Made by a program: the position numbers and the translations under genes. Shown one piece after another: positions 26,908-35,887 of a stretch of 64,000 bases of DNA. Where the stretch lies: the NCBI GenBank assembly GCA_048594975.1, contig JBMDXQ010000119.1:62001-126000 (forward strand), read 5' to 3'. Source of the DNA: JBMDXB01 sp048594975 (GTDB taxonomy: Bacteria > Acidobacteriota > Vicinamibacteria > Vicinamibacterales > 2-12-FULL-66-21). Numbering within the stretch: position 1 is the stretch's first letter; each line of letters opens with the position of its first letter. Under the pieces are notes generated by a model. That model did no database searches. It was not told the DNA's origin and saw nothing but the letters and a program-made list of their open reading frames with translations.

Positions 26908-27872
26908 TTGCCGCTGCCGCGCGGTGCGGGGCGACTGCGCTGCTCCTCGGACTGGCGGCCTGCACCGGCGGCGGCGGCTACCCGAACCGGCCGCTCACGA
27001 TGGTCGTGCCGTGGGCCGCCGGCGGCGGCACCGACGCGATCGCGCGCGTCGTCGCCAGCCTGCTCGAGCAGGATCTCGGCAAGCCGGTCAACGTCGTCAA
27101 TCGGACCGGCGGCAGCGGGGTCGTCGGACACCAGGTCATCGCCGCGGCGGCCCCGGACGGCTACACCATCGGGATCGTCACCGCCGAGATCGCGATGATG
27201 CACCACCAGCGGCTCACCGATCTCACCGGTGCCTCGTTCGCGCCGCTCGGACTGGTGAACCTGGACGCGGCGGCGATCCAGGTGCGCGCCGACTCGCCGT
27301 ACGGCACGCTCGGCGATCTCATGCAGGCGATCAGGAGCAATCCCGGGAAGCTGAAAGCTTCCGGCACCGCGCAGGGCGGCATCTGGCATCTTGCGCTCGC
27401 CGGGCTGCTCGAATCGCAGGGGATTGCTCCGTCCGCGGTCGTGTGGGTACCGAGCAGCGGCAACGCTGCCGCGCTGCTCGACCTGGTCGCCGGCGGAGTC
27501 GATCTCGTCGCCGGTTCGCACCCGGAAGGGCGCTCCCTGATCGACGCCGGCAAGGTGAAGAGCCTCGCGATCCTCGACGACCAGCCGTCCGCGCTCTATC
27601 CGAACGTCCCCACCGCGAAGCAGGCGATCGGGACGGGCTGGACGCTTGCGACCTGGCGCGGCATCGGCGCCCCGAAGAACCTGCCGGCGGAGATCGAATC
27701 GCGCCTCCAGGCGGCGGTGACGCGCGCCAGCGAGAGCCAGGAGTACCGCGAATTCATGACCGGCCGCGGCTTCGGCCTGCGGTGGGCCGGCCCCGAGGAG
27801 TTCGCCCGGCTGATGGAGGAGTCGGACCGCCAGATGGGCGCCGCCATGAAGGCGGTCGGCCTGGCGAGGTAG
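26904..27872 (+). CDS. tctC: Tripartite tricarboxylate transporter, substrate-binding lipoprotein TctC
   Basis: A 322-residue solute-binding protein of the Bug/TctC family. GTG 26904 overlaps the previous stop and gives a lipoprotein signal LLLGLAAC (C20). Family hallmarks are PNRPLTMVVPWAAGGGTDAIARVV, a QDLGKPVNVVNRTGGSGVVG loop, AAPDGYTIGIV and LYPNVPTAKQ. It delivers a carboxylic acid to the TctA/TctB membrane pair. The ligand is unknown. In the usual operon tctB follows directly. Here a protease gene on the other strand and a second copy of the tctC 3' end (29179-29285) separate them. Confidence 0.93.
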   Translation: MIAAAARCGATALLLGLAACTGGGGYPNRPLTMVVPWAAGGGTDAIARVVASLLEQDLGKPVNVVNRTGGSGVVGHQVIAAAAPDGYTIGIVTAEIAMMHHQRLTDLTGASFAPLGLVNLDAAAIQVRADSPYGTLGDLMQAIRSNPGKLKASGTAQGGIWHLALAGLLESQGIAPSAVVWVPSSGNAAALLDLVAGGVDLVAGSHPEGRSLIDAGKVKSLAILDDQPSALYPNVPTAKQAIGTGWTLATWRGIGAPKNLPAEIESRLQAAVTRASESQEYREFMTGRGFGLRWAGPEEFARLMEESDRQMGAAMKAVGLAR

Positions 27873-27892
27873 CGCAAGCGGCTCGATGCCGG

Positions 27893-29008
27893 TTACCGCC
27901 GCAGCTGCTTCAGACTCGCGCGGAGCCGTGCTCCCGCATCGCGCGCAATGCCCGAGAGCCTCTCATCTGGACCGCGCGATGCCTCGAGCCCCTCCTCCGC
28001 ACCCCTGCCGCTGCTTTCCTCGATCGCCTCCAGCAGATTCTCGCGGCGTGCACCGATCGCGTTGAGCGCTTCCGCGGCCTTCGGATAGAGGAGCTTCAGG
28101 CCACGCTTGTCGCCTTCCGAGAGCTTCTGGCCGTCCCCCCTAGGCGCGCAAGGGCTCGGTTCCTGCCGGTAGAAGAGCGCGGGGAAGCGATACAGCATGA
28201 CGGACGCTGGATCGAATGGACCCGCCACGAGCGCGCGGCTGTCGGTCGGCGTCCGGAGGTTGAAGTCGACCTTCGCGCGTGACCATCCGTTCGGGTAGCC
28301 GGACAGATACGTGTAAACGCCAGGCCGCAGTCCGCTGGCGTCAGGGACGTACGCGCCGCGTGCGTCGCGGGTCGGCTGGTAGCCCGGGTCGTCGTCCCAG
28401 CGAAACGCCGCCTCGCACGGGCCACGCATGTTCTGGTGCTCGTGATGGAAGGCGAGCGCATGGAGGAACTCGTGTCGTACCGTTCCCTCCCATCCCGGCG
28501 GCCGCTGAATGTGAAAGCCCCCGAGATTCAGGCTGCGCTGATGCGGTGCCCCGCCGACCGGCTGCTGCGGCATTCCGATGTTCGCGTTCACGCTGTCGGT
28601 CCCGACCAGCGAGAAGTACCCGCCAGCGTCAAAGCTGACCCGGATCTCGGCGGCAAGCGTCGTATCGGAGGTTGACCAGCTGTTGTACGTCCCATTCCGC
28701 TTGAATACGAGCTCGAGGTTGCAGCTGTCGCTGATATCGCGTGTCGCCGTTTCGATGGCTGCGTACAGCTCCGGCGATCCGCCGAGGAACGCAACCCGAA
28801 CAATCTGCCCGGGCGTCCAGGCCTGGAGGTCCGCCACCATGAACTCGAGGCCGCCTTCGGCGTAGCGGAGGGTGGCCATCCACCGATCGCGGGTCTCCAT
28901 CGACGCCTGGACCTCGTCTGGCAGCGACTCGAGGACGATATCAGTGGGGCCGATGTCCTGCAGGAAATGTCGGGCCATGGCTGCTTGCCTTTCGTCAAAG
29001 GACAGCAC
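27893..29008 (-). CDS. Zinc metalloprotease (astacin/metzincin-like)
   Basis: A 371-residue protein with the metzincin zinc motif HEFLHALAFHH: H179, E180, H183 and third ligand H189. Before it lie VRVAFLGGSPELYAAIETATRDISD and NLGGFHIQRPPGWEGTVRHE. After it come PFDPASVMLYRFPALFYR, the Met-turn region (SVMLYRFP). These fit family M12A-like bacterial proteases. No signal peptide is visible. The C-terminal ~60 residues are polar and helical. It is transcribed against the tct operon it sits in, and it is bounded by two copies of the tctC end, so it looks like a later insertion. The substrate is unknown. ATG at 28978 (MARHFLQ) is an alternative start. Confidence 0.88.
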   Translation of the reverse strand: MLSFDERQAAMARHFLQDIGPTDIVLESLPDEVQASMETRDRWMATLRYAEGGLEFMVADLQAWTPGQIVRVAFLGGSPELYAAIETATRDISDSCNLELVFKRNGTYNSWSTSDTTLAAEIRVSFDAGGYFSLVGTDSVNANIGMPQQPVGGAPHQRSLNLGGFHIQRPPGWEGTVRHEFLHALAFHHEHQNMRGPCEAAFRWDDDPGYQPTRDARGAYVPDASGLRPGVYTYLSGYPNGWSRAKVDFNLRTPTDSRALVAGPFDPASVMLYRFPALFYRQEPSPCAPRGDGQKLSEGDKRGLKLLYPKAAEALNAIGARRENLLEAIEESSGRGAEEGLEASRGPDERLSGIARDAGARLRASLKQLRR

Positions 29009-29086
29009 GACTCTCGCAGATTGCCCGGAACAACGGCTGAGGCGTGTTCTGGACTGCGTATCCTACTCCCAAACGCTCCGTCGCCA

Positions 29087-29101
29087 TCAACGGTGTTGAT
29101 C
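29087..29101. promoter_or_regulatory. Inverted repeat ATCAAC-GGT-GTTGAT
   Basis: A perfect 6-bp inverted repeat with a 3-base loop lies about 80 bases upstream of the metalloprotease start. It may be an operator for that gene. No regulator is adjacent. Confidence 0.3.
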
Positions 29102-29178
29102 GGCTCCTAGGGCCGGTCGAGTGCGCCACCGGGCGCGACTCCAGGACTCACGGCGGAATTGGCGTATGCTGAAAACCA

Positions 29179-29285
29179 ATGACCGGCCGCGGACTCGGCC
29201 TGCGGTGGCCGGCTCCGAGGAGTTCGCGAGGCTGATGGAGGAGTTGGACTGGGCCGCCGTGACGGCGATCGACCTCGCGGGATGA
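29179..29285 (+). pseudogene. Second, decayed copy of the tctC 3' end
   Basis: The sequence starts ATGACCGGCCGCGG, like 27754 onward in tctC, and follows it through CCTGCGGT, GAGGAGTTCGC and GCTGATGGAGGAGT to a stop four bases before tctB. It has small indels and substitutions (one G lost after CTGCGGT). It has no start of its own gene and is a duplicated scrap left beside tctB. Confidence 0.82.
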
Positions 29286-29288
29286 AGC

Positions 29289-29759
29289 GTGAAGCTCTCG
29301 GATCGTGCCTCCGGTTTTCTCGCCGCGGCGCTCGGCCTCGCCGTCGTCCTCCAGGCGCGCACGTTCCCGCCGATGCCCGGCCAGCCGGTCGGCCCTTCGC
29401 TGTTTCCGCTCGTCATCGGCGTCGGCCTGATCGCCGCGGGCGCAACGCTGCTCGTCGGGGATGCCAGGCGGCCGCGTGACCCGCTGATGGTATTCGCGGA
29501 CTGGGCCCGTCGGCGGCGCTCCCTCGGGAACTTCGGGCTGGTCCTCTGTGCCATGGTGTTTTGGGTGCTCACCCTGAACACTGTGGGCTTCCTCATCACC
29601 GCGGTCGTGTTTCTCGCCGTTCTGTTCTTCGCATTCGGCGTCCGCCGCGCGCGCGTGCTGCCGCTGGCGCTCGCCGTCACGCTTGCCATTCACTACGCCT
29701 TCTACACGCTGCTCCGGGTGCCGCTGCCCTGGGGCCTGCTCGAGGGAATCGCCTGGTAG
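29289..29759 (+). CDS. tctB: Tripartite tricarboxylate transporter small membrane subunit TctB
   Basis: A 156-residue protein with four hydrophobic helices (SGFLAAALGLAVVLQA, PLVIGVGLIAAGATLLVG, FGLVLCAMVFWVLTLNTVGFLITAVVFLAVLFF, LALAVTLAIHYAFYTLL) and the PMPGQPVGPSLFP segment typical of TctB. It starts at GTG 29289 just after the duplicated tctC end. It pairs with TctA, whose frame begins over the last codons of this gene. Confidence 0.92.
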   Translation: MKLSDRASGFLAAALGLAVVLQARTFPPMPGQPVGPSLFPLVIGVGLIAAGATLLVGDARRPRDPLMVFADWARRRRSLGNFGLVLCAMVFWVLTLNTVGFLITAVVFLAVLFFAFGVRRARVLPLALAVTLAIHYAFYTLLRVPLPWGLLEGIAW

Positions 29760-31243
29760 GGCACGCCGCGGCCGCGCTCGCGCAGGTCCTCGACCCGCTG
29801 GTGCTCGGCGCGGTCGTGGCATCGGCGATGTTCGGCCTGTTCATGGGCTCCATCCCGGGGCTGACCGCCACGATGGCGGTGGCGCTGCTGGTGCCGGTCA
29901 CGTTCTTCCTGCCGCCGCTGCCCGCGATCGCCTGCATGGTGACGGCGACGGCGATGGCGATCTTCGCCGGCGACGTGCCGGGCGCGCTGTTGCGGATTCC
30001 CGGAACACCCGCGTCGGCGGCGTACTGCGACGAGGCGTACGCCATGACCCGGAAAGGGCAGGCGGAGGTCGCGCTCGGCGCGGGGCTGGTGTTCTCGGCC
30101 GTCGGTGGGCTGTTCGGCACGATCGTGCTCGCGACGGCGGCTCCCGCCCTGGCGGCGATCGCGCTCGAGTTCAGCTCCTTCGAGTACTTCTGGCTCGTGC
30201 TGCTCGGTCTGAGCGCCGCCGCGTTCGTCTCCCCGGGGCGGCCGCTCAAGGCCATCGTGTCGCTGGCCATCGGCCTGCTCGTCGCGACGGTGGGCTTCGA
30301 GAACCCTGCGGCCTACCCGCGGTTCACGTTCGGCCTCGTCGACCTGATGAGCGGCGTGCAGCTGATCCCGGTGATGATCGGCATGTTCGCCGTTTCGGAG
30401 GTGCTGCGCTACGCCGTCTCCGTCGAACGCCCCGTCGAGCTGCCGCAGCAGGCTCTGGGCGGGATCTTCACGGGGCAGGCCGGGCTCCTGCGCGCCTACC
30501 CGCTGGCCTGGCTTCGCGGCAGCGTGGTCGGTACCGCGATCGGGGCGCTGCCCGGCGCGGGCGCGGACATCGCTGCCTGGATCAGTTACGCGATCTCGAA
30601 GCGGTTCTCGAAGACGCCGGAGCGGTTCGGCACCGGCCACATCGAAGGCATCATCGAGTCGGGGGCAGCGAACAACGCGGCGCTGTCCGGTGCGTGGATC
30701 CCGGCGCTCGTCTTCGGCATCCCCGGCGACTCCATCACCGCGATCGTGATCGGGGTGCTGTACCTGAAAGGGATGAACCCCGGACCGGCGATCTTCATCG
30801 AGAATCCGCAGAACGTCTATGCGGTGCTGCTGATCTTCTTCCTCGCGAACCTGCTGCTGATCCCGCTCGGCTGGGCCCACATCAAGGTGGCGAAGAACCT
30901 GCTGCGGGTCCCGCGCCACGCGCTGATGCCCGTGATCCTGCTCTTCTGCGTCGTTGGCGCGTTCGCCATCAACAACTCGGTGTTCGACGTGGGCGTGATG
31001 ATCGTCGCCGGGCTTGCCGCCTACCTGATGGAGGCCAACGGGTTTCCGATCGCGCCGACCATCCTCGGGATGGTGCTCGGCGGCATGCTCGAGCAGAACC
31101 TCGTGTCCTCGCTCATCAAGGCGGGCGGCAACCCGCTGGCGTTCGTGGAGCGGCCGATCGCCGGGGCTCTCGCCGTCACCACCATCGCCCTCTGGCTGCT
31201 GCCCGTGCTGAGGCGTCTCACGACATGGGGGCGTTGGCCCTAA
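29753..31243 (+). CDS. tctA: Tripartite tricarboxylate transporter large membrane subunit TctA
   Basis: About 496 residues with some 11-12 membrane helices. TctA signatures are GLFMGSIPGLTATMAVALL, AGDVPGALLRIPGTPASAAYCDEAYAMTRKGQA, GALPGAGADIAAWISYAISKRFS, GIIESGAANNAALSGAWIPALVFGIPGDS and GGMLEQNLVSSLIKAGG. It uses the proton/sodium gradient to import the carboxylate handed over by TctC. The start is uncertain: the frame lacks ATG near the expected point. CTG 29753 (GAGGGA upstream, overlapping tctB) fits the family's N-terminus, while the first standard codon is GTG 29801. Confidence 0.92.
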   Translation: MVGHAAAALAQVLDPLVLGAVVASAMFGLFMGSIPGLTATMAVALLVPVTFFLPPLPAIACMVTATAMAIFAGDVPGALLRIPGTPASAAYCDEAYAMTRKGQAEVALGAGLVFSAVGGLFGTIVLATAAPALAAIALEFSSFEYFWLVLLGLSAAAFVSPGRPLKAIVSLAIGLLVATVGFENPAAYPRFTFGLVDLMSGVQLIPVMIGMFAVSEVLRYAVSVERPVELPQQALGGIFTGQAGLLRAYPLAWLRGSVVGTAIGALPGAGADIAAWISYAISKRFSKTPERFGTGHIEGIIESGAANNAALSGAWIPALVFGIPGDSITAIVIGVLYLKGMNPGPAIFIENPQNVYAVLLIFFLANLLLIPLGWAHIKVAKNLLRVPRHALMPVILLFCVVGAFAINNSVFDVGVMIVAGLAAYLMEANGFPIAPTILGMVLGGMLEQNLVSSLIKAGGNPLAFVERPIAGALAVTTIALWLLPVLRRLTTWGRWP

Positions 31244-32196
31244 CCGCCTCCAACGTTCGGCTTGACGCCCTCCTTCTTGTGCGTCTTCTTCCACTCCTCG
31301 AACACCTTCTGCAGCTCGGGACCGAGGTTCGGGTAGATGTCGCGGGCGCGGTACTTCTTCGAGCGCATCATCTCCCGCTTGAAGTTCTCGGTGTAGACCG
31401 TCTCCTCGGCGGAGCTGATCACATCGGCCACGAGCTGCGGCGGCACCACCTGCACGCCTTCCGCGTCGGCGACGATGATGTCGCCGGGCAGCACGGTGAT
31501 GCCGCCGAGCCGGATCGGGCCGTTCCACTGCACGCCGACCTGGTCGGCCATGGCCGACGCGTGGGCGCCGCGGTAGAACATCGGGATCTCCTTCATCATC
31601 ATCAGCTCGCCGAGATCGCGGACGCCGCCGTCCACGATCACGCCCGCGGCGCCGGCGGCCTGCATCCCGAGCGCGGTCACGTCGCCGAGGAAGGTCGCGC
31701 GGTCCACCATGCCGGCGAGCTCCACCACGACGACGTCGCCAGGCTTGAGGTCTTCCCCGGCCCTGACGTTGTACTGGTAGTCCCGGTCGCCCTCCTTCGC
31801 CAGCGTCTGCACCGCCTCCATCAGATCCGGCCGCACCGGCAGGTATCGCATTGTCACCGCGCGGCCGACCACCTTCGCGCCCGGAATCGTCTGCTGGAAT
31901 CCACCCTCGAACGATCGGATGTAGCGCTTGCCCTGGAGCGCGCCCCAGACCGCCTCGAGCGGCAGTTCGCGGAGACGCCGCAGCTGCGCATCGGTGATGT
32001 TCACGTTGCGCGATGCCTTCAGCACGTCCATCACCGGCGTCCAGGTATCGCGTGACGCGCGGTTGACCTGCACCGTCCCCGGGGAGGCTGCCCCCCCCGC
32101 CTGGGCGGCCGGCTGCGCCGCGGCGGCGCTCGCCGCGGCCATGATTCCGCACCACATGATGGCCGTCGCGCGGCGGCCCCGGCACACGCGTTTCAT
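31240..32196 (-). CDS. Exported RraA-fold protein (HMG/CHA aldolase-like)
   Basis: A 318-residue protein with a signal sequence (IMWCGIMAAASAAAAQ) and an RraA-like domain. Aldolase residues are visible in GDVTALGMQAAGAAGVIVDGGVRDLGEL: the Gly-rich loop and the RD pair that binds substrate and divalent metal in 4-hydroxy-4-methyl-2-oxoglutarate aldolases. The C-terminal extension (MRSKKYRARDIYPNLGPELQKVFEEWKKTHKKEG) is unusual for the family. The next gene upstream is an enolase-superfamily protein with a Tat signal, 27 bases away on the same strand. Together they suggest breakdown of a sugar acid or hydroxy-acid outside the cytoplasm, next to a tricarboxylate importer. The substrate is unproven. 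Confidence 0.85.
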   Translation of the reverse strand: MKRVCRGRRATAIMWCGIMAAASAAAAQPAAQAGGAASPGTVQVNRASRDTWTPVMDVLKASRNVNITDAQLRRLRELPLEAVWGALQGKRYIRSFEGGFQQTIPGAKVVGRAVTMRYLPVRPDLMEAVQTLAKEGDRDYQYNVRAGEDLKPGDVVVVELAGMVDRATFLGDVTALGMQAAGAAGVIVDGGVRDLGELMMMKEIPMFYRGAHASAMADQVGVQWNGPIRLGGITVLPGDIIVADAEGVQVVPPQLVADVISSAEETVYTENFKREMMRSKKYRARDIYPNLGPELQKVFEEWKKTHKKEGVKPNVGGG

Positions 32197-32223
32197 CTCG
32201 TCACTCCTTGCGCAACACCGGTC

Positions 32224-33624
32224 TCAACTCCACAACCGATCGTTGCTGCGGAACGTGTCCCACTCCGGCGTCGGCAGGAAGAGGCCTGACTTCGGCCGCA
32301 GGTGCTGTTTGACGACTTCCTCGTTGAGCTCCACGCCCAGCCCGGGGACGTCCGGCACGATTGCGAACCCCTTCTCGACGAGCGCGTTCGCGCCGGTCGT
32401 GCGCACCAGGCTCTCCCACCACGGCACGTCCATCGAATGGTGCTCGAGGGCGATGAAGTTCTCGGTCGCGGCTGCGCAGTGCACGTTTGCCATGAAGGAG
32501 ATCGGCGTGCCGGCAAAGTGCATGGCCATCGCCACGCCGTGCTCCATTGCGTAGTCGCCGATCTTCTTTGTTTCGATCAGGCCGCCCGAGCTCGCCAGGT
32601 CGGGATGAATCATGTCGACGGCGCCCATGTCGATCAGCTTGATGAAGGGTTCCTTGAGGTAGATGTCCTCGCCGGTGAGAATCGGCACGGTCGTGGAGTC
32701 CCGGATCTGCTTCATCTGCTCGCCGAACTGCCAGGGCACCATGTCCTCCATCCACGCCAGGTTCCACTTCTCCATCGCGCGCGCCAGCTTGATGCAGCTG
32801 TTGACGCTGATGTGGCCGTAGTGATCGGTGGAGAGCGGGACCTCCATGCCAATCACCTCGCGGATCTGGCCGACCCAATCCGAGAGCCAGGCGATCCCCT
32901 TGTCGGTGATCTCGATCCCGGTGAAGGGGTGCATCACGCGATCGCCCTGGCTGATGCTGGTGCCGGCGGGCAGGGACAGCGTGCCGGGCACGTCGCGCAG
33001 CAGCCCGATGCCGAAGTCCTGCTTCAGATAGGTGATGCCGCGATCCATCCGTTCCTTGAGCAGCGCTGCCTGCTGCTTCGGGTCCGAACGGCTCGTGGTG
33101 TCGGCGTAGAGCCGGACGCGATCGCGGAACCTGCCGCCGAGCAGCTGCCAGCAGGGCACACCCCAGGCCTTGCCGGCCAGGTCCATCATCGCCATCTCGA
33201 TGCCGCACACGCCGCCGGCCTGCCGCGCGTGGTGCCCGAACTGCTTGATCTTCCGGAAGATCTGGTCGACGTGGCAGGGGTTCTCGCCGAGCACGCGGCT
33301 CTTCAGCATGAGCGCGTAGATCTCGCTCGCGCCGTCGCGGACCTCGCCCCAGCCCACCAGCCCCTGGTTGGTGTCGACGCGAATCAGCGGACAGGTCATG
33401 GGCGCGCCGACGACGACGGCGACGCGCAGGTCGGTGATCTTGAGCGCCGAGGGCTCGGAGGCGCGCTTCACGTTCGCCTGCACGAATTCCGCGGCAGCAT
33501 CGGCCGCCGCGTCGCCGGTCAGCGCCAGCGCGCCCGCGGCGCCAAGGCCCAGCGTCTTGAAGAAGGATCGCCGATCCACCGGCGGCGGAACGTCGTCGAG
33601 CATCTTGCGGACAGCGGGTTTCAT
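32224..33624 (-). CDS. Tat-exported enolase-superfamily protein (mandelate racemase/dehydratase type)
   Basis: A 466-residue protein with a twin-arginine signal (DRRSFFKTLGLGAAGALALTG) and both domains of the mandelate racemase/muconate lactonizing group. The capping domain is KITDLRVAVVVGAPMTCPLIRVDTNQGLVGWGEV. The barrel has YLKQDFG (catalytic Lys region) and the three metal ligands in STDHYGH (D), WMEDMVPW (E) and TGEDIYLK (E), plus catalytic His in HFAGTP. It most resembles sugar-acid dehydratases. Start ATG 33624 is fixed by the Tat signal; longer forms run into non-coding sequence. Export of this fold by Tat is seen in Acidobacteriota and Planctomycetes catabolic loci. It pairs with the RraA-fold gene. 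Confidence 0.9.
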   Translation of the reverse strand: MKPAVRKMLDDVPPPVDRRSFFKTLGLGAAGALALTGDAAADAAAEFVQANVKRASEPSALKITDLRVAVVVGAPMTCPLIRVDTNQGLVGWGEVRDGASEIYALMLKSRVLGENPCHVDQIFRKIKQFGHHARQAGGVCGIEMAMMDLAGKAWGVPCWQLLGGRFRDRVRLYADTTSRSDPKQQAALLKERMDRGITYLKQDFGIGLLRDVPGTLSLPAGTSISQGDRVMHPFTGIEITDKGIAWLSDWVGQIREVIGMEVPLSTDHYGHISVNSCIKLARAMEKWNLAWMEDMVPWQFGEQMKQIRDSTTVPILTGEDIYLKEPFIKLIDMGAVDMIHPDLASSGGLIETKKIGDYAMEHGVAMAMHFAGTPISFMANVHCAAATENFIALEHHSMDVPWWESLVRTTGANALVEKGFAIVPDVPGLGVELNEEVVKQHLRPKSGLFLPTPEWDTFRSNDRLWS

Positions 33625-33990
33625 GCCTCTCCTCCCTCCAACAGAAGATCGGCGACTGGGCGCGGAAGCTGACCCGGGCAGCGACTGCAATTGTGCGGCG
33701 GCCGCCGCGAAACGACCCCCACGCCCGGCTGCTGCCCGCCGAGATCGCGCGCCGTGACCGGCGACCAGCAGCCGGGAGGCCCTCGCCAATGCCGGCGACC
33801 GACCAGCGAGAACGATCCGACAGCAATCGCGTGAGGTCGCTGGCGTCCCTGCCGAGGCGACCGATTGTCGCGCCGGCGGCCTGCGAGTGCAAATCGAGCG
33901 CCGATCGGACGTCCTTCCGAACGGCCATTGGCAATTCACTTGAAGAAGGAGACAGCCTGGGTTTACCCTTCCTTCCTTCCGGCCTTGCCT
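33625..33990. other. Intergenic region between the dehydratase and the TIR-FGE gene
   Basis: About 365 bases between divergent genes. I see no convincing gene. A minus-strand frame starting at about 33934 (MAVRKDVRSALDL...) has no recognisable features. A purine-rich GAAGAAGGAGACAG at about 33940-33953 is 37 or more bases from the ATG at 33991, so it is too far to be the ribosome binding site. Confidence 0.35.
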
Positions 33991-35667
33991 ATGCAGTACG
34001 ACGTTTTCATCTCCTACACGCGCGACGACGACGCGTGGGCGGCGCGCCTGGGGACAAACCTCGGGCATCGAGGCTTCGCAGTGTTCCTGGATAAACGGCG
34101 TCTGGCGGGCGGTGATGAATGGGAGCCGGCGCTGCGCGACGCGATCATCGATTCACGCACGTTGCTGGTGCTGTGGTCCGAGAAGGCTGCCGCGTCGAAA
34201 TGGGTTTTCAAGGAGCAGGAAGCCTTTCGGCAGATGATGCACGTCAACGCCAGGGACGGAAAACCCTCCGTGCGCCGGCTCCTTCAGGTCTGTCTGCAGG
34301 GTGTGAACCCGGACTATCCCGCTTTCCAGACGATTTCCGATCTGCTGCAGCAGCAGGCGTACGCGGGCGGCGCAGATGCAGTCAACGTGGATCTCTGGAA
34401 CGGCGTACTGGAGAAGGCGGAACGAGCGATACGACTACAGATGAATCTGCCGGTTGTTCACCAGCTGATTCTCGCGTCCACCCGTGAGCGCATGCAGGAC
34501 CTCGCCGACGACAGCCGGGCGTCCATGGACGCGACTCCCTGCGCGGAGCTGATCGAACACCTGCGATTTCACTCGAGGGACGAATTGCTCGCGCGCTACG
34601 GCGAGACTCGATCCGAATGGCGGCCGTTCGGCGGCGAGAAGTCGGTTCTGACGATCATGAGCGAGCTCCGGGAAAAGCTGCTCGGCCGCGGTGCGCCGCC
34701 GTTCCTCTGGCAACCGGTCGCCGAGGAGATGTGGACCGGCATCGACAACAAGCGCGCGCTCGGCGAGCTGCTCCGCTCGCAACCCTGCGCGATCGTGCTC
34801 GACGTGATGTCCCTGTACGACGCCGTCGTCGACGATCGTGGTGCACCCGGTCATTCGTTCGTACTTGCAGGCCAGCGCGCGTTCGGCCAGCCAGGCCGCG
34901 GCGCCGATGCTCGATCTAGTAGCCGTGCACCCGCCAACGGCCCGCACAATCTCGTTCGACGATCGGCACGAAACATGCGGCCGGTGGGTTTCCACGCGGT
35001 CGCACCATGTACTGGAACTCCCTCCCGAGTTCAGACTCGCGGTGGTGCCCATCACCAACGACGACTTTGCGCATTTCATCCGCGCCGGCGGTTACACAAA
35101 CGATGCCCTTTGGTCGTCAGTGCCGCGCGGTCTGCGTCGGCGTTTTCTTTCGCAGGACGGCCAGACGTTCGGACCGAGTACGTGGACATCGGACCAACTG
35201 CCAGTCGACCGCGCCACCCACCCGGTCGCGGGCGTCTGTTACTACGAAGCCGTGGCGTTCATCAATTGGCTGAACGAATCACAGCGCGACGATCGGTGGC
35301 TGTGGGTCCTTCCGAGCGAAGACATGTGGGAGTTCGCGGCGAGAGGCCGTGATGGACGCGCCTATCCATGGGGCGACGAATTCCGGTCGGAGGCCTGCAA
35401 CTCGGCGGAGCAGGGAATTGGGGCAACAACATCTGTCGGCCGCTTTCCAGCTGGCGCGAGCCCGTTCGAATCCTGGATCTGGCCGGCAACGTGTGGGAGT
35501 TCGTCGACGCGGCGGATCAGCCGGCGGCGGCATGCGCACTCCGCGGCGGCTCCTTCGTGAACAGCCGCGTCGAAGTGAAGAGCACGCTTCGGCTGTTTGG
35601 AGTGCCGCGAGAGCATCGGGCACACGACTTCGGGTTCCGCTGCGCCCAGCAGCCGCGTACGGTCTGA
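33991..35667 (+). pseudogene. TIR - unknown domain - FGE-sulfatase fusion, two frameshifts
   Basis: Starts at ATG 33991 with a canonical TIR domain: YDVFISYTRDDDAWAARLG, FAVFLDKRRLAGGDEWEPALRDAI, SRTLLVLWSEKAAASKWVFKEQEAF (probable catalytic E75). A middle part (residues ~160-300) is unfamiliar (CAELIEHLRFHSRDELLARYGETRSEW, PCAIVLDVMSLYDAVV). At about 34838 one base is missing (VVDDR, then VVHPVIRSYLQASAR in the next frame). The C-terminal formylglycine-enzyme-like domain follows (FRLAVVPITNDDFAHFIRAGGY, VAGVCYYEAVAFINWLN, RGRDGRAYPWGDEF). A second single-base loss at about 35472 leads to ILDLAGNVWEFVDAA, CALRGGSFVNS and HDFGFRCAQ, which completes it. Restored length is about 558 residues. 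TIR-FGE fusions occur in bacterial conflict-type systems. As sequenced the product ends early. Confidence 0.8.
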
Positions 35668-35887
35668 GTCGAGTCGCACCGGCGTTGTCCCCGATATCCC
35701 CGACGCCGGCGCTGCATCCCGCGGCTGACCTATTTGATTGCTATGACTCAAGCCCCCGACCTGCTGCTGTGCTCGATGTTCTGCCTGGGCGGATGCTGGA
35801 ACCGAACCACACGCCGTCACGCCGCGAGCGACCGAGCCGTCGGTCAGGCGCGCATCGTCGGTGATCCTGCGTCGCGCGCGACGATGC

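Noticed and set aside
29702..32185. 827-residue minus-strand frame across tctA and the RraA gene
   Set aside because: It runs antisense to tctA and through another gene in a different frame, with Arg/Gly/Asp-biased composition and no recognisable domain.
17298..35667. TIR genes as part of a Thoeris system
   Set aside because: No ThsA-like SIR2/SLOG gene lies next to either TIR gene, and the two TIR genes are 16 kb apart.
33991..35667. FGE-like domain as a target of a diversity-generating retroelement
   Set aside because: No reverse transcriptase or adenine-biased template/variable repeat pair was found in the window.
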